From assembly GCA_910577445.1 (NCBI GenBank), contig CAJTMZ010000026.1, positions 26,005-38,386 on the forward strand: DNA of 12,382 nucleotides, given 5' to 3'. A program made the position numbers and the translations under genes. Shown here piece after piece: positions 1-6,984 of the stretch. The stretch comes from an uncultured Lachnospiraceae bacterium. GTDB taxonomy: Bacteria; Bacillota; Clostridia; Lachnospirales; Lachnospiraceae. The notes below the pieces were generated by a model that worked only from the letters and a program-made list of their open reading frames with translations, was not told the DNA's origin and made no database searches. Position 1 is the first letter of the stretch. Each line of letters begins with the position of its first letter.

Positions 1-36
1 CAGCCCTTTATTTACAAGCCGATTCTGTGTTATCTC

Positions 37-711
37 CTATAAAACATCGTCTGAATCATACTCCATTAATGAAAAACGTTCGACAGACTCCTCCATCTCC
101 ATAGCGCTGGCCAGGTCTGATGCCTGTCTTGCTACAATCTCAAAGACATAATCCATCCCTTTTTCCGTATAATTTCTGCTTTTTATACGATATCTCCCCG
201 TATTTTTTTCCAGGAGTTCTTTTAACCTGTCTTCTCCTCCGGAAGATTTGCAGTGCACTACCAGAATATGCGTTTTCATCCGCTTATTCACATGCCCCAG
301 AATTACCATCGCTACAGTTGCCACAAGTGAGGTAATTACCGCCATTTCATATAACTGGCAGCCGCAGGTAATACCTGTATGAAGTGACCAGAGTATAAAA
401 ATCAAATCTACCGGGTCCTTTACTGCCGTCCTGAAACGAATTATCGCCAGAGCTCCTATCGTCCCCAGTGTTATTACCAGATTGGACTGCAGACACAAAA
501 TAATGGTAGATATAAAAAGAGGCAGTACCGCTATACTGATATTGAATGCCTTATTGTAAAGAGAACGGTGTAAAACCGCCTGATACACAATAAATTCATA
601 TAACGCCAGAATACTTGCTACAGCAAGCACTGCCAAAACCACTGATGTCGTTATTTCCGCGTTCTGCATACTTTCGGTAATTTGGTTGACCACTGCCTGA
701 ATCAGATTCAT
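37..711 (-). CDS. DUF4956 family integral membrane protein
   Basis: The predicted 224-residue protein has about four hydrophobic helices in its N-terminal half, followed by a soluble C-terminal domain of roughly 85 residues. Helices 2-3 carry the segment ITLGTIGALAIIRFRTAVKD, which I recognise as the hallmark of DUF4956 proteins (small-residue GTIGA stretch, then the basic IRFRTAVKDP turn). No enzymatic function is known for the family. I place the start at 711, not at the in-frame TTG at 804, because AGGGG lies 4-5 nt before this ATG and the longer start would run into the upstream CotH gene. It is the last visible gene of the pepT/VTC/CotH operon, 68 nt after the CotH stop. DUF4956 genes commonly sit beside VTC-domain genes, so a joint membrane-associated role is likely but inferred. 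The family assignment is fairly firm; the role is unknown. Confidence 0.82.
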   Translation of the reverse strand: MNLIQAVVNQITESMQNAEITTSVVLAVLAVASILALYEFIVYQAVLHRSLYNKAFNISIAVLPLFISTIILCLQSNLVITLGTIGALAIIRFRTAVKDPVDLIFILWSLHTGITCGCQLYEMAVITSLVATVAMVILGHVNKRMKTHILVVHCKSSGGEDRLKELLEKNTGRYRIKSRNYTEKGMDYVFEIVARQASDLASAMEMEESVERFSLMEYDSDDVL

Positions 712-779
712 TTTTCCCCTCATTTCTGCGCCGTTTTTAAGCGCATGACAGAATTTGTGCCTTACTTTGTTATCTTCTC

Positions 780-2519
780 TTATTCCGGTGAAATTAAATT
801 CCAATTCTCATACATATCTAAAACCGGAAATAAATATGTTTTTCGTTTATAAAAAAAATCTTTCAACTCTTCTATTTCCTCATTAAATGTCTCCAAAGAG
901 TCGTCATTGTAAAAACGTCTGTCATTCTCCCGCATGGCTTCAGACATAGATGCCTGATATTCATCAAGCTTTTTATCCATAGCCTCCGCTTCAAACACCG
1001 TATCCGCTAACTCTTTTATCCGGTTAATCAACTGCTGCCTGAACATATCATTAGACATAAGATTTTTAAACATAACATCATTACTCATTGCCCAGTCTAC
1101 AGAATCTAATTCAGGATAAAAACCGTAAGAGTTCAAATCAAATATCATCCATCTCCATTTTCCGTCTCCGTATACGCCTTCTTCTTCCTTTTTCACCCTC
1201 CAGCAGGCATAATTTTCTGACGGCCAGTCGATAATTCTTGCCGTATACAGCATAACAGCCATATAATCAATATAACTTTCCATGTCAATCATCTGGCACA
1301 CTTTATCATAATTTGCCGCCTCTGTCAAATCGCTTTCAGAACAGAATTCCAGCATTTTTCCATAATATTTATAATCTTCTTTTTCTCCTTCTGCTAATCC
1401 GCCCGCTTTTATCATAATCACATTATCTTTATTTACTCCATAGTAGTATTCAAGATAACAGGCATCATACTTTTCGCTCAGCCAGTAAACGCCCCAGTAT
1501 TCTCCGTTTAAGAACATTACACAAGGCTGATAATTCAGGGAAGCGATTGCCATATCTTTAACCGCATTGCTGACCAGATAATCTTTCACTTTTGTTCTCA
1601 CATCATTTCCGCCCTGAAAAAGTGTTATCGTCTGCGGCAAATAACCTGTCCCGAAAAAATCTGCTCCGAAAATTTTATTGCCATCATATTCCTTGCGCGC
1701 ATAAAGATTCAGACTTTTGGGATTATACGCCCTGGTACTGGTTCCATGAATTCTGATACCGCATTCCTGTTCCAGAACGAATTTCCCTGATGAATCAAAA
1801 AATTGGCACACCCCTTTTCTTTCCCACTTCATTCCCCTGTTCTTATAATTTGCAAGCCACTGCGACCAGTAAGCCTCTCTGAAAATATAAATTTCCTTAT
1901 CCCTGTATTCTCCTACATAATCGGCGTAATCTTTGCCTGTAACATAAATGCCTTTTTCATAATCAAACAGATTTAACGGGTCTGTAACTATACTGAGCAT
2001 ACTCATCCCGTCATATCCTTCCTTATCGGAAAAACCTACAAAGTAGGTAGCCGTCTGTATATCTCTGCAAATTCCTGAATTATCATAAAGGGCCGCCCGC
2101 ACCACAGTCGCCTTGTCAATATTGTAATCCGGTATCTGATATCCCGGATAAGCCTCTTCCACACTGATTCTCTCCACCGCTTCCCGGTCAAATGCCACAG
2201 AGACATCGGTTCTCATAGAATAAGTGTTATCATTTAAGGTTGCATCCGTTATCAGGATTGGTGTTTCGTATTTTATGGAATTTCTATCCGGTGTTGAACC
2301 GTCAAGTGTATAATAAATCGTTCCCCCGTCCGCCGTAAGTTCTAATTCAAAGGGTTCCTCAAAGAATCCGGAACCCCTTGAAAAAGATAATACAGACATT
2401 TCATCCCCCGGCACTGCTTCGCTATTCTTGTCCAAAAATATCTCAGCTACTACAAAAAGTACCGCTATTAAAAGGCTTCCGATTATGAGCCTTCGTCTCT
2501 TTATCGCGCAAAACCTCAT
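780..2519 (-). CDS. CotH kinase family protein, membrane-anchored, with N-terminal chitobiase-like domain
   Basis: The 579-residue protein starts with a basic stretch and one hydrophobic helix (about residues 10-29), so it is probably anchored in the membrane with the bulk outside. Residues about 44-95 contain GGTIYYTLDGSTPD, typical of chitobiase/hexosaminidase C-terminal-type domains. The CotH kinase-like domain follows (about 170-560), with GIRIHGTSTRAYNPKSLNL (254-272), FQGGNDVRTKVKDYL (301-315), NGEYWGVYWLSEKYD (338-352), DWPSENYACWR (431-441) and WRWMIFDLNSYG (455-466). Characterised CotH proteins are atypical protein kinases that phosphorylate serines of spore-coat proteins. Here the usual D-L-D of the late motif reads D-L-N. 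The ATG directly follows the TAA of the VTC gene, suggesting translational coupling. The substrate is unknown, and no spore-coat gene is nearby. Confidence 0.88.
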   Translation of the reverse strand: MRFCAIKRRRLIIGSLLIAVLFVVAEIFLDKNSEAVPGDEMSVLSFSRGSGFFEEPFELELTADGGTIYYTLDGSTPDRNSIKYETPILITDATLNDNTYSMRTDVSVAFDREAVERISVEEAYPGYQIPDYNIDKATVVRAALYDNSGICRDIQTATYFVGFSDKEGYDGMSMLSIVTDPLNLFDYEKGIYVTGKDYADYVGEYRDKEIYIFREAYWSQWLANYKNRGMKWERKGVCQFFDSSGKFVLEQECGIRIHGTSTRAYNPKSLNLYARKEYDGNKIFGADFFGTGYLPQTITLFQGGNDVRTKVKDYLVSNAVKDMAIASLNYQPCVMFLNGEYWGVYWLSEKYDACYLEYYYGVNKDNVIMIKAGGLAEGEKEDYKYYGKMLEFCSESDLTEAANYDKVCQMIDMESYIDYMAVMLYTARIIDWPSENYACWRVKKEEEGVYGDGKWRWMIFDLNSYGFYPELDSVDWAMSNDVMFKNLMSNDMFRQQLINRIKELADTVFEAEAMDKKLDEYQASMSEAMRENDRRFYNDDSLETFNEEIEELKDFFYKRKTYLFPVLDMYENWNLISPE

Positions 2520-3230
2520 TTAAATCGTTCTCACTTTCTTTTCCTGCAATGCAATTCTCCCAAGATAATACTTGGAAAACGACTGTTGCAGCCGCACATC
2601 TGCCTGAAGCACTGCTTTAATATAAGAAGGAAGGACTTCGTCAAATTTCACCTCCAGAACATGCAGAGCCTTCTCCATAACCGGTACTCTGAAATAATTA
2701 CCGCTTAAGAACAGTCCGATTTCATCCGAAGCGGAAATATTCCGGTCCAATGTAATCCTTATATTGGTAATCGGCTCCACAAAGGCTTCCCGCTGATAAT
2801 TGATAATTACCTTAGGATAGAATCTCTTTGTCACGATATCGACACAGAACTTTTTCAGCAGATGTTCCTGCGTTCCCCAAAAAACCTCCATAGCTTTCCC
2901 GTCTATGATATTCTGATACTCCTGCATAGAAAGCGCACACTTCTCTTTATGGCATCCATTATTTTTCTTTTCTTTTTTTTCCAGGTAAAGCTTTTTCGCT
3001 TCCTTTCCGTAATAGCGGATTCGATACTTGAATCTTCTGCCTTCGCCGGATACATTGTCCCTTGCGCAGTTATCTTTATAGTCATCAAAATACAGGCTTT
3101 GAACCTCGTATTCGCCATCTGTACCCGCATAGGCATCATAATCCAATATTCCGGCAAGCCTTTCCCTTATAGCGAGTAAATCTGCTTCCTTTTCACAATA
3201 TTTCCATTCATTTCTGTACTTTTTACGCAT
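2520..3230 (-). CDS. VTC-domain (polyphosphate polymerase-like) protein
   Basis: The 236-residue protein matches the VTC catalytic domain, a triphosphate-tunnel fold that makes polyphosphate from ATP in yeast Vtc4. Visible hallmarks in order are RNEWKY near the N-terminus (residues 6-11), SLYFDDYKD (45-53), the basic strand RRFKYRIRYYG (65-75), LYLEKKEKK (81-89), NYQREAF (144-150), TLDRNI (160-165), the acidic/basic pair in LEVKFDEVLP (192-201) and SFSKYYLGR (217-225). These supply the charged residues that line the tunnel in the family. There is no SPX domain and no membrane segment, so it should be cytosolic. The start has a good ribosome binding site (GCGGGGAAGTATG) inside the end of pepT, giving an 8-nt overlap. 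Whether it makes polyphosphate or uses another triphosphate is not shown; the neighbouring CotH and DUF4956 genes suggest a shared membrane process. Confidence 0.87.
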   Translation of the reverse strand: MRKKYRNEWKYCEKEADLLAIRERLAGILDYDAYAGTDGEYEVQSLYFDDYKDNCARDNVSGEGRRFKYRIRYYGKEAKKLYLEKKEKKNNGCHKEKCALSMQEYQNIIDGKAMEVFWGTQEHLLKKFCVDIVTKRFYPKVIINYQREAFVEPITNIRITLDRNISASDEIGLFLSGNYFRVPVMEKALHVLEVKFDEVLPSYIKAVLQADVRLQQSFSKYYLGRIALQEKKVRTI

Positions 3231-4449
3231 ACTTCCCCGCCAGCTTCACTAAAAGCTCCACAATCATTTCCATATCGTCCGCGCATGCGTACTCAAACCG
3301 TCCGTGGAAATTGGCGCCTCCGATACACAGATTCGGACATGGCAGTCCCATAAAGGAAAGTCTAGCGCCGTCCGTGCCGCCCCGTATGGGCACCACCACG
3401 GGCTCGATTCCAAGCTCCTCCATGGCTGTCTTTGCATTGTCCACAAGATGCATGTTCTGCTCAATGACTTCTTTCATATTATAATAGGAATCCTTCAACT
3501 CTATCTCAAAGGTACCTTCCCCGTACTTTTCGTTCAGAAACTTTCCGATTCTGAGGAAGGCTTCTTTCTTCTTTTCAAACTTTTCCCTGTCATGGTCGCG
3601 GATAATATATTCCGCCGCCGCTTCCTCCACTGTGCCGTTTAACGCGTCCAGATGGTAAAAGCCCTCATAACCGCAGGTGTACATAGGATTCTCCGCAGCC
3701 GGAAGCATGGACTGGAACTCCTGCGCCATCAGAATCGCATTCCGCATCTTGTCCTTTGCTTCTCCGGGATGTACGCTTCTTCCGTGTATCCTTACCTTTG
3801 CTCCAGCGGCATTAAAGTTTTCGTATTCCAGCTCGCCCAGCCTTCCGCCGTCCACCGTATAAGCGTAATCCGCGTCAAAAAGCTCCACATTAAAGTGGTC
3901 CGCACCGGCTCCCACCTCCTCGTCCGGGGTAAATCCAAGACGTATTTTGCCGTGGAGGATATCGGGATTGCAAAGAAGACGTTCCGCCATAGCCATAATC
4001 TCCGCGACTCCCGCCTTATCGTCCGCCCCGAGCAGCGTTGTCCCGTCGGTGACTATCAGTCTCTTCCCCACATAGGATGCAAGCTCCGGGAAATCAGCCG
4101 TCTTCATCACCACCTGTTTTTCTTCGTTCAGCAGAATATCCTTTCCGTCGTAGTTGTCAATGACGCGGGGCTTTACCCCGGCCCCCGTTACCGCCGGGGA
4201 AGTATCCATATGAGCAATGAATCCGATTACCGGAGCCATCTCGCATCCCACAGAGGCCGGAACAGAGGCGTATACATAGCAATGTTCCTCGTCGTAAGTA
4301 ATCTCCTCCGCTCCCATCTCCTCAAGCTGCGCCGCTAAAACCTTTGCCAGATTATGCTGTTTCGCCGTGGAAGGGGTTGAAGCGCTTTCCTCAGACGACT
4401 CGGTATCAATCACAACGTACCTTAAAAAGTTTTCTATTACTCTTTCCAT
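3223..4449 (-). CDS. pepT: Peptidase T (tripeptide aminopeptidase, M20B)
   Basis: Peptidase T is a cytosolic zinc enzyme that removes the N-terminal residue from tripeptides. The metal and catalytic motifs of the M20B family are all present: AHMDTSP (His about 80, Asp about 82), GADDKAGVAEI (bridging Asp), TPDEEVGAG (catalytic and metal Glu pair), YTVDGG (Asp) and the C-terminal GGANFHGRFEY (His). I choose the ATG at 4449 over the in-frame ATG at 4467 because AAGGAG lies 6 nt before it. This gives 408 residues, the family's usual length, beginning MERVIENFLRYV as in other PepT proteins. It is the first gene after a near-consensus promoter at 4494-4522 and overlaps the VTC gene by 8 nt, so it probably heads that operon. 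Its codon use is more GC-rich than the three genes behind it. The assignment is firm. Confidence 0.96.
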   Translation of the reverse strand: MERVIENFLRYVVIDTESSEESASTPSTAKQHNLAKVLAAQLEEMGAEEITYDEEHCYVYASVPASVGCEMAPVIGFIAHMDTSPAVTGAGVKPRVIDNYDGKDILLNEEKQVVMKTADFPELASYVGKRLIVTDGTTLLGADDKAGVAEIMAMAERLLCNPDILHGKIRLGFTPDEEVGAGADHFNVELFDADYAYTVDGGRLGELEYENFNAAGAKVRIHGRSVHPGEAKDKMRNAILMAQEFQSMLPAAENPMYTCGYEGFYHLDALNGTVEEAAAEYIIRDHDREKFEKKKEAFLRIGKFLNEKYGEGTFEIELKDSYYNMKEVIEQNMHLVDNAKTAMEELGIEPVVVPIRGGTDGARLSFMGLPCPNLCIGGANFHGRFEYACADDMEMIVELLVKLAGKYA

Positions 4450-4493
4450 TCCATACTCCTTTTCCATCTAATTTAAAAATCCGTTTTTCTACT

Positions 4494-4522
4494 ATTATAA
4501 TGTGAGGTTTTCCCCCCGTCAA
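4494..4522 (-). promoter_or_regulatory. Sigma-A-type promoter of the pepT-VTC-CotH-DUF4956 operon
   Basis: Reading the minus strand, the -35 box TTGACG (plus-strand 4517-4522) is followed by exactly 17 nt and then a perfect -10 box TATAAT (4494-4499). The predicted transcription start is near 4487, about 40 nt before the chosen pepT ATG. No operator-like inverted repeat overlaps it, so expression is probably constitutive or regulated elsewhere. Confidence 0.8.
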
Positions 4523-4540
4523 TGCACGTTGCGGACTCTT

Positions 4541-5143
4541 TTAAAGCCCCAGCAGCTTTACATTCTTATAAAAATAGGTACGTCCAATCCCCAGCTCCCT
4601 GAGCGCTTCTGAAAGACTGATTTCCTTCCGCCTCCACTTTCCAGCTACGTCCTCAAAAGCCACCGGAACCGGCTTGCCCGGATTCCCGAAATGCACGCCT
4701 CTCTTTTTCGCAGCGGCAATTCCCTCCGCCTGCCGTTTCCGGATATTTTCGCGTTCGTTTTGGGCCACATAGGATAAAACCTGCAAAATCAAATCCGCCA
4801 TAAACGTGCCTGTCAAATCTCTGTTTTTATCTCTGGTATCCAAAAGCGGCATATCAAGCACCACAATGTCTATCTGCCTTTCACGGGTAAGAATACGCCA
4901 CTGTTCGAGAATTTCCTCGTAATTCCGTCCCAGACGGTCAATGGACTGGACCACAAGAATATCCTTTTTTCTCATTTTCTTAAGCAGCTTACGGTAAGAC
5001 GTCCGGTTAAAATCTTTTCCGCTCTGCTTGTCCATGAAAATGTTTTCTTCCCGAACCGGGAAATTCTGTAATGCAATTTTCTGCCTGGCTTCGTTTTGTT
5101 CTTTGGTCGATACACGTATGTACCCATAAATTGTGTTTTGCAT
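4541..5143 (-). CDS. Small serine recombinase (resolvase/invertase family)
   Basis: The 200-residue protein has the complete architecture of small serine recombinases. The N-terminal catalytic domain starts IYGYIRVST, with Arg10 and nucleophile Ser12, and continues with the family motif SIDRLGRNYEEI (67-78; Arg70 and Arg73 in the active site). A long helix follows (YVAQNERENIRKRQAEGI, 125-142), the dimerisation E-helix that leads into DNA. The C-terminal helix-turn-helix spans roughly 173-196. Length matches Hin/Gin and Tn3-type resolvases, so it should cut and rejoin DNA through a phosphoserine intermediate. The start has AAGGAG 7 nt upstream. No transposase, integrase or inverted repeats are seen nearby, so whether it inverts a segment, resolves dimers or is a relic is unknown. 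No terminator separates it from the pepT promoter. Confidence 0.93.
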   Translation of the reverse strand: MQNTIYGYIRVSTKEQNEARQKIALQNFPVREENIFMDKQSGKDFNRTSYRKLLKKMRKKDILVVQSIDRLGRNYEEILEQWRILTRERQIDIVVLDMPLLDTRDKNRDLTGTFMADLILQVLSYVAQNERENIRKRQAEGIAAAKKRGVHFGNPGKPVPVAFEDVAGKWRRKEISLSEALRELGIGRTYFYKNVKLLGL

Positions 5144-5164
5144 TGAATTTCTCCTTTTTGGTTT

Positions 5165-5195
5165 AATATACTTAATTCCTGCTATTGTACGTCAA
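5165..5195 (-). promoter_or_regulatory. Possible promoter of the serine recombinase
   Basis: On the minus strand TTGACG (5190-5195) precedes TATATT (5165-5170), but the spacer is 19 nt, longer than ideal. The position, about 22-52 nt before the ATG, is right for a promoter. I treat it as a weak call. Confidence 0.35.
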
Positions 5196-5228
5196 TACCG
5201 GCAAAGGAAAATTTCTCCAAAACCACAT

Positions 5229-5246
5229 TTTTTACACGTGTAAAAA
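5229..5246. repeat. Perfect 18-bp palindrome upstream of the recombinase gene
   Basis: TTTTTACACGTGTAAAAA is a perfect inverted repeat with no spacer. It lies about 85 nt upstream of the recombinase ATG and overlaps the A/T tract of the intrinsic terminator at 5241-5271. It could be an operator, a recombinase half-site pair, or a by-product of the terminator's U-tract. The function is not known. Confidence 0.6.
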
Positions 5247-5271
5247 GCCCCTCCGTTTTTCCGGAAAGGCT
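5241..5271 (-). terminator. Rho-independent terminator of the BlaI/ABC permease operon
   Basis: In minus-strand RNA, AGCCUUUCCG pairs with CGGAGGGGCU over 10 bp, including two G-U wobbles, across the loop GAAAAA. A run of five U follows. It lies about 45 nt after the stop of the adaptor-like gene. Read on the plus strand the stem is imperfect, so it acts mainly on minus-strand transcripts. Confidence 0.8.
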
Positions 5272-5314
5272 CTTTTCTCCCACTTTTTATACCTATTGTT
5301 CTTATCTGTTCAAA

Positions 5315-5968
5315 TTACTTTTCAAATTTCCCGGCCAACTTTACTTTCATCCCGCCTTTCAGCTCTTTGCTGCTTTTGAGCACTATGGGCTGCTCCAGTT
5401 CGTCAAGTATCGCCACCTGTTCAGTGGAGATATCCACGGGAAAACATATCACGTCCTTTTCCCGAAGCCGGTACTCCTTTCCCCAGGCTCCGGCTTCTTC
5501 CTCCACCACAAACACGCTGGACATTCCCATACTGTTCAGATGAATATGCTTATTGTCCACCACCTGGTCGTAGTCGTGGACATAATTGATTTCCACGGGA
5601 AGCATCTCTCCCGCTGTGCCATCTTCCTTCAGTCTGATTTTCATGTAGTGCCCGTCACCGCCCATTTCATAGGAAGTCACTGTCCCGATTCCCAGGTCGG
5701 TTCCCTCCTGAAACAGCCGCGAATGCAAATGAAAGGTATGAGGCACCATAAGGGACGCTTCCTCCTTACTCAGAACCTCCGCCTCCACCTGACAATTATA
5801 AACGATTGTTCCGGCCTGCGGGTATCCTGTTTCAACCTCCGGCATCATCTTTCTTTCACGCCAAAGCGCCCAGGCCGTAGTCCCGGCCAGACAAAGCACC
5901 CAGGCCGTCAGCAAAAACAGTCCCAGTTTCTTGGAAAAACTCATTTTGTTGTCTTCTTCTTTCTTCAT
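5315..5968 (-). CDS. Single-pass protein resembling the C-terminal part of HlyD/RND-type membrane-fusion adaptors
   Basis: The 217-residue product starts with a short Lys/Glu-rich cytosolic segment and one hydrophobic helix (KLGLFLLTAWVLCLAGTTAWAL). A predicted extracytoplasmic beta-rich region follows. The C-terminal segment SSVFVVEEEAGAWGKEYRLR through SSKELKGGMKVKL resembles the beta-barrel/membrane-proximal part of periplasmic adaptor proteins (pattern 'VFVVEE..G.WG.EY.....' then 'GG.KV.L'). The biotinyl-lipoyl and coiled-coil hairpin domains of full-length adaptors (usually over 350 residues) are missing. I chose the ATG at 5968 because GGGGAG lies 7 nt upstream; the in-frame TTG at 6013 has no such site. 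It is the last gene of the BlaI/permease operon, separated from it by a tandem repeat array. The family link is by pattern only and its partner is unknown. Confidence 0.6.
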   Translation of the reverse strand: MKKEEDNKMSFSKKLGLFLLTAWVLCLAGTTAWALWRERKMMPEVETGYPQAGTIVYNCQVEAEVLSKEEASLMVPHTFHLHSRLFQEGTDLGIGTVTSYEMGGDGHYMKIRLKEDGTAGEMLPVEINYVHDYDQVVDNKHIHLNSMGMSSVFVVEEEAGAWGKEYRLREKDVICFPVDISTEQVAILDELEQPIVLKSSKELKGGMKVKLAGKFEK

Positions 5969-6023
5969 GCGGCCTCTCCCCCTGCAGATTTCCCGTTTTA
6001 CAGCTTTCTCCAAATTCTGTTTC

Positions 6024-6180
6024 TCAGCTTCGGCTCTGTGCCAGATTACTGCTCTGGCGCCAGCTCCGGCTTCTCACATCAGATTGCTTCTCTGGCGTCA
6101 GCTCCGGCTTCTTACATCAGATTGCTTCTCTGGCGTCAGCTCCGGCTTCTCACATCAGATTGCTTCTCTGGCGTCAGCTC
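6024..6180. repeat. 38-bp tandem repeat array between permease and adaptor-like genes
   Basis: Three full 38-bp units lie head to tail at 6042-6079, 6080-6117 and 6118-6155. A 25-bp partial unit follows at 6156-6180, and a degenerate trace precedes them at about 6024-6041. The last two full units differ at one base (TTACAT versus CTCACAT context); the first is more diverged and contains the palindrome CTGGCGCCAG. The unit length is not a multiple of three and no reading frame uses the repeats, so the array is non-coding. The partial unit includes the TGA stop of the upstream permease gene, so the array may have grown from the gene's 3' end. There are no spacers, so it is not a CRISPR array. 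Confidence 0.9.
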
Positions 6181-6935
6181 TTGACACCTGACATACTGAT
6201 TCCCTCTATCAGATATTCCTTTGCCATGAGAAATGCAAACAGCGCCGGAAGCATGTATACCACGGAAGCCGCATAATACACGATGGCCTCTCCGTCAAGC
6301 AACTGGCTTAAATACACCGACATTGGGAACTTGTAAGAATCCTCGATAAAAACCACCGCCTGGTCAACAATATTCCAGTTGTCCACAAAAAGCAGAATCA
6401 GCATTGCCGATATTACCCCGGTCATATTGGGATACATAATCTTCCGGTAAATCTGGAACTCTCCCGCTCCGTCCAGCCGGGCGGCTTCCAGACATTCCTC
6501 CGGAAATTCCTTTATCTGCTGTCTTATCAGAAAGACCCCTAAGGGGTGGAACACTGCTGGAAGAATGATTGCCCACCAGCTATGGCGAATCCCAAGCCAG
6601 CCTGTGACCAGATAATGAGGCACCAGCGTAAGCTGCATGGGCATCAGCATTACAATCATGTACACAAAAAACAGCCCTTCCTTATATTTCCACTTCCACT
6701 GCCAGAACCCGTAAGCCGCCAGCGGCGCAATCACAAACTGTCCCGCCAGAATCGGAAGCAGCAAAGCGACGGAATTCCAGATAAGCCGCAGATACACCGG
6801 ATTTATCATAAGGTCTTTGTATCCTTCTTTAAACAAAGCGGATTTTCCCGTCGTTATGGCAAGCGGTAAAACGGCCAGCGCCACCGCCGCCGCAATAATG
6901 AAAACAGATAATACTTTTCCTGCCTTTTTTCCCAT
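6174..6935 (-). CDS. Carbohydrate ABC transporter permease, MalG-type (CUT1)
   Basis: The 253-residue protein has about six hydrophobic helices. The inner-membrane-component signature is CLEAARLDGAGEFQIYRKIMYPNM (about 148-171), the canonical EAA loop that contacts the ATPase, with the invariant Gly at 156. A large outside loop follows the first helix. Its length (a little under the usual 270-280) and the motif match the second permease of sugar uptake systems such as MalG, UgpE and LacG. The ATG has GGAGG 5 nt upstream. It follows the partner permease by 49 nt. No ATPase is encoded nearby, which is common for CUT1 systems using a shared MsmK-type ATPase. No solute-binding protein gene is present either, which is less usual. 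The substrate cannot be told. Confidence 0.9.
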   Translation of the reverse strand: MGKKAGKVLSVFIIAAAVALAVLPLAITTGKSALFKEGYKDLMINPVYLRLIWNSVALLLPILAGQFVIAPLAAYGFWQWKWKYKEGLFFVYMIVMLMPMQLTLVPHYLVTGWLGIRHSWWAIILPAVFHPLGVFLIRQQIKEFPEECLEAARLDGAGEFQIYRKIMYPNMTGVISAMLILLFVDNWNIVDQAVVFIEDSYKFPMSVYLSQLLDGEAIVYYAASVVYMLPALFAFLMAKEYLIEGISMSGVKS

Positions 6936-6984
6936 GAAAGCCTCCTTATTTTATCAAATATCCGCCTTACAGCCGTCCGGCCCG

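Noticed and set aside
1..36. Terminator after the DUF4956 gene
   Set aside because: No hairpin with a T tract is visible in the 36 bases available; the operon may continue beyond the window.
4487..4540. Invertible promoter switched by the adjacent recombinase
   Set aside because: I looked for inverted repeats flanking the pepT promoter and found none beyond the shared -35-like sequence.
6042..6180. Repeat array as a CRISPR
   Set aside because: The 38-bp units are directly adjacent with no spacers, and no cas genes are near.
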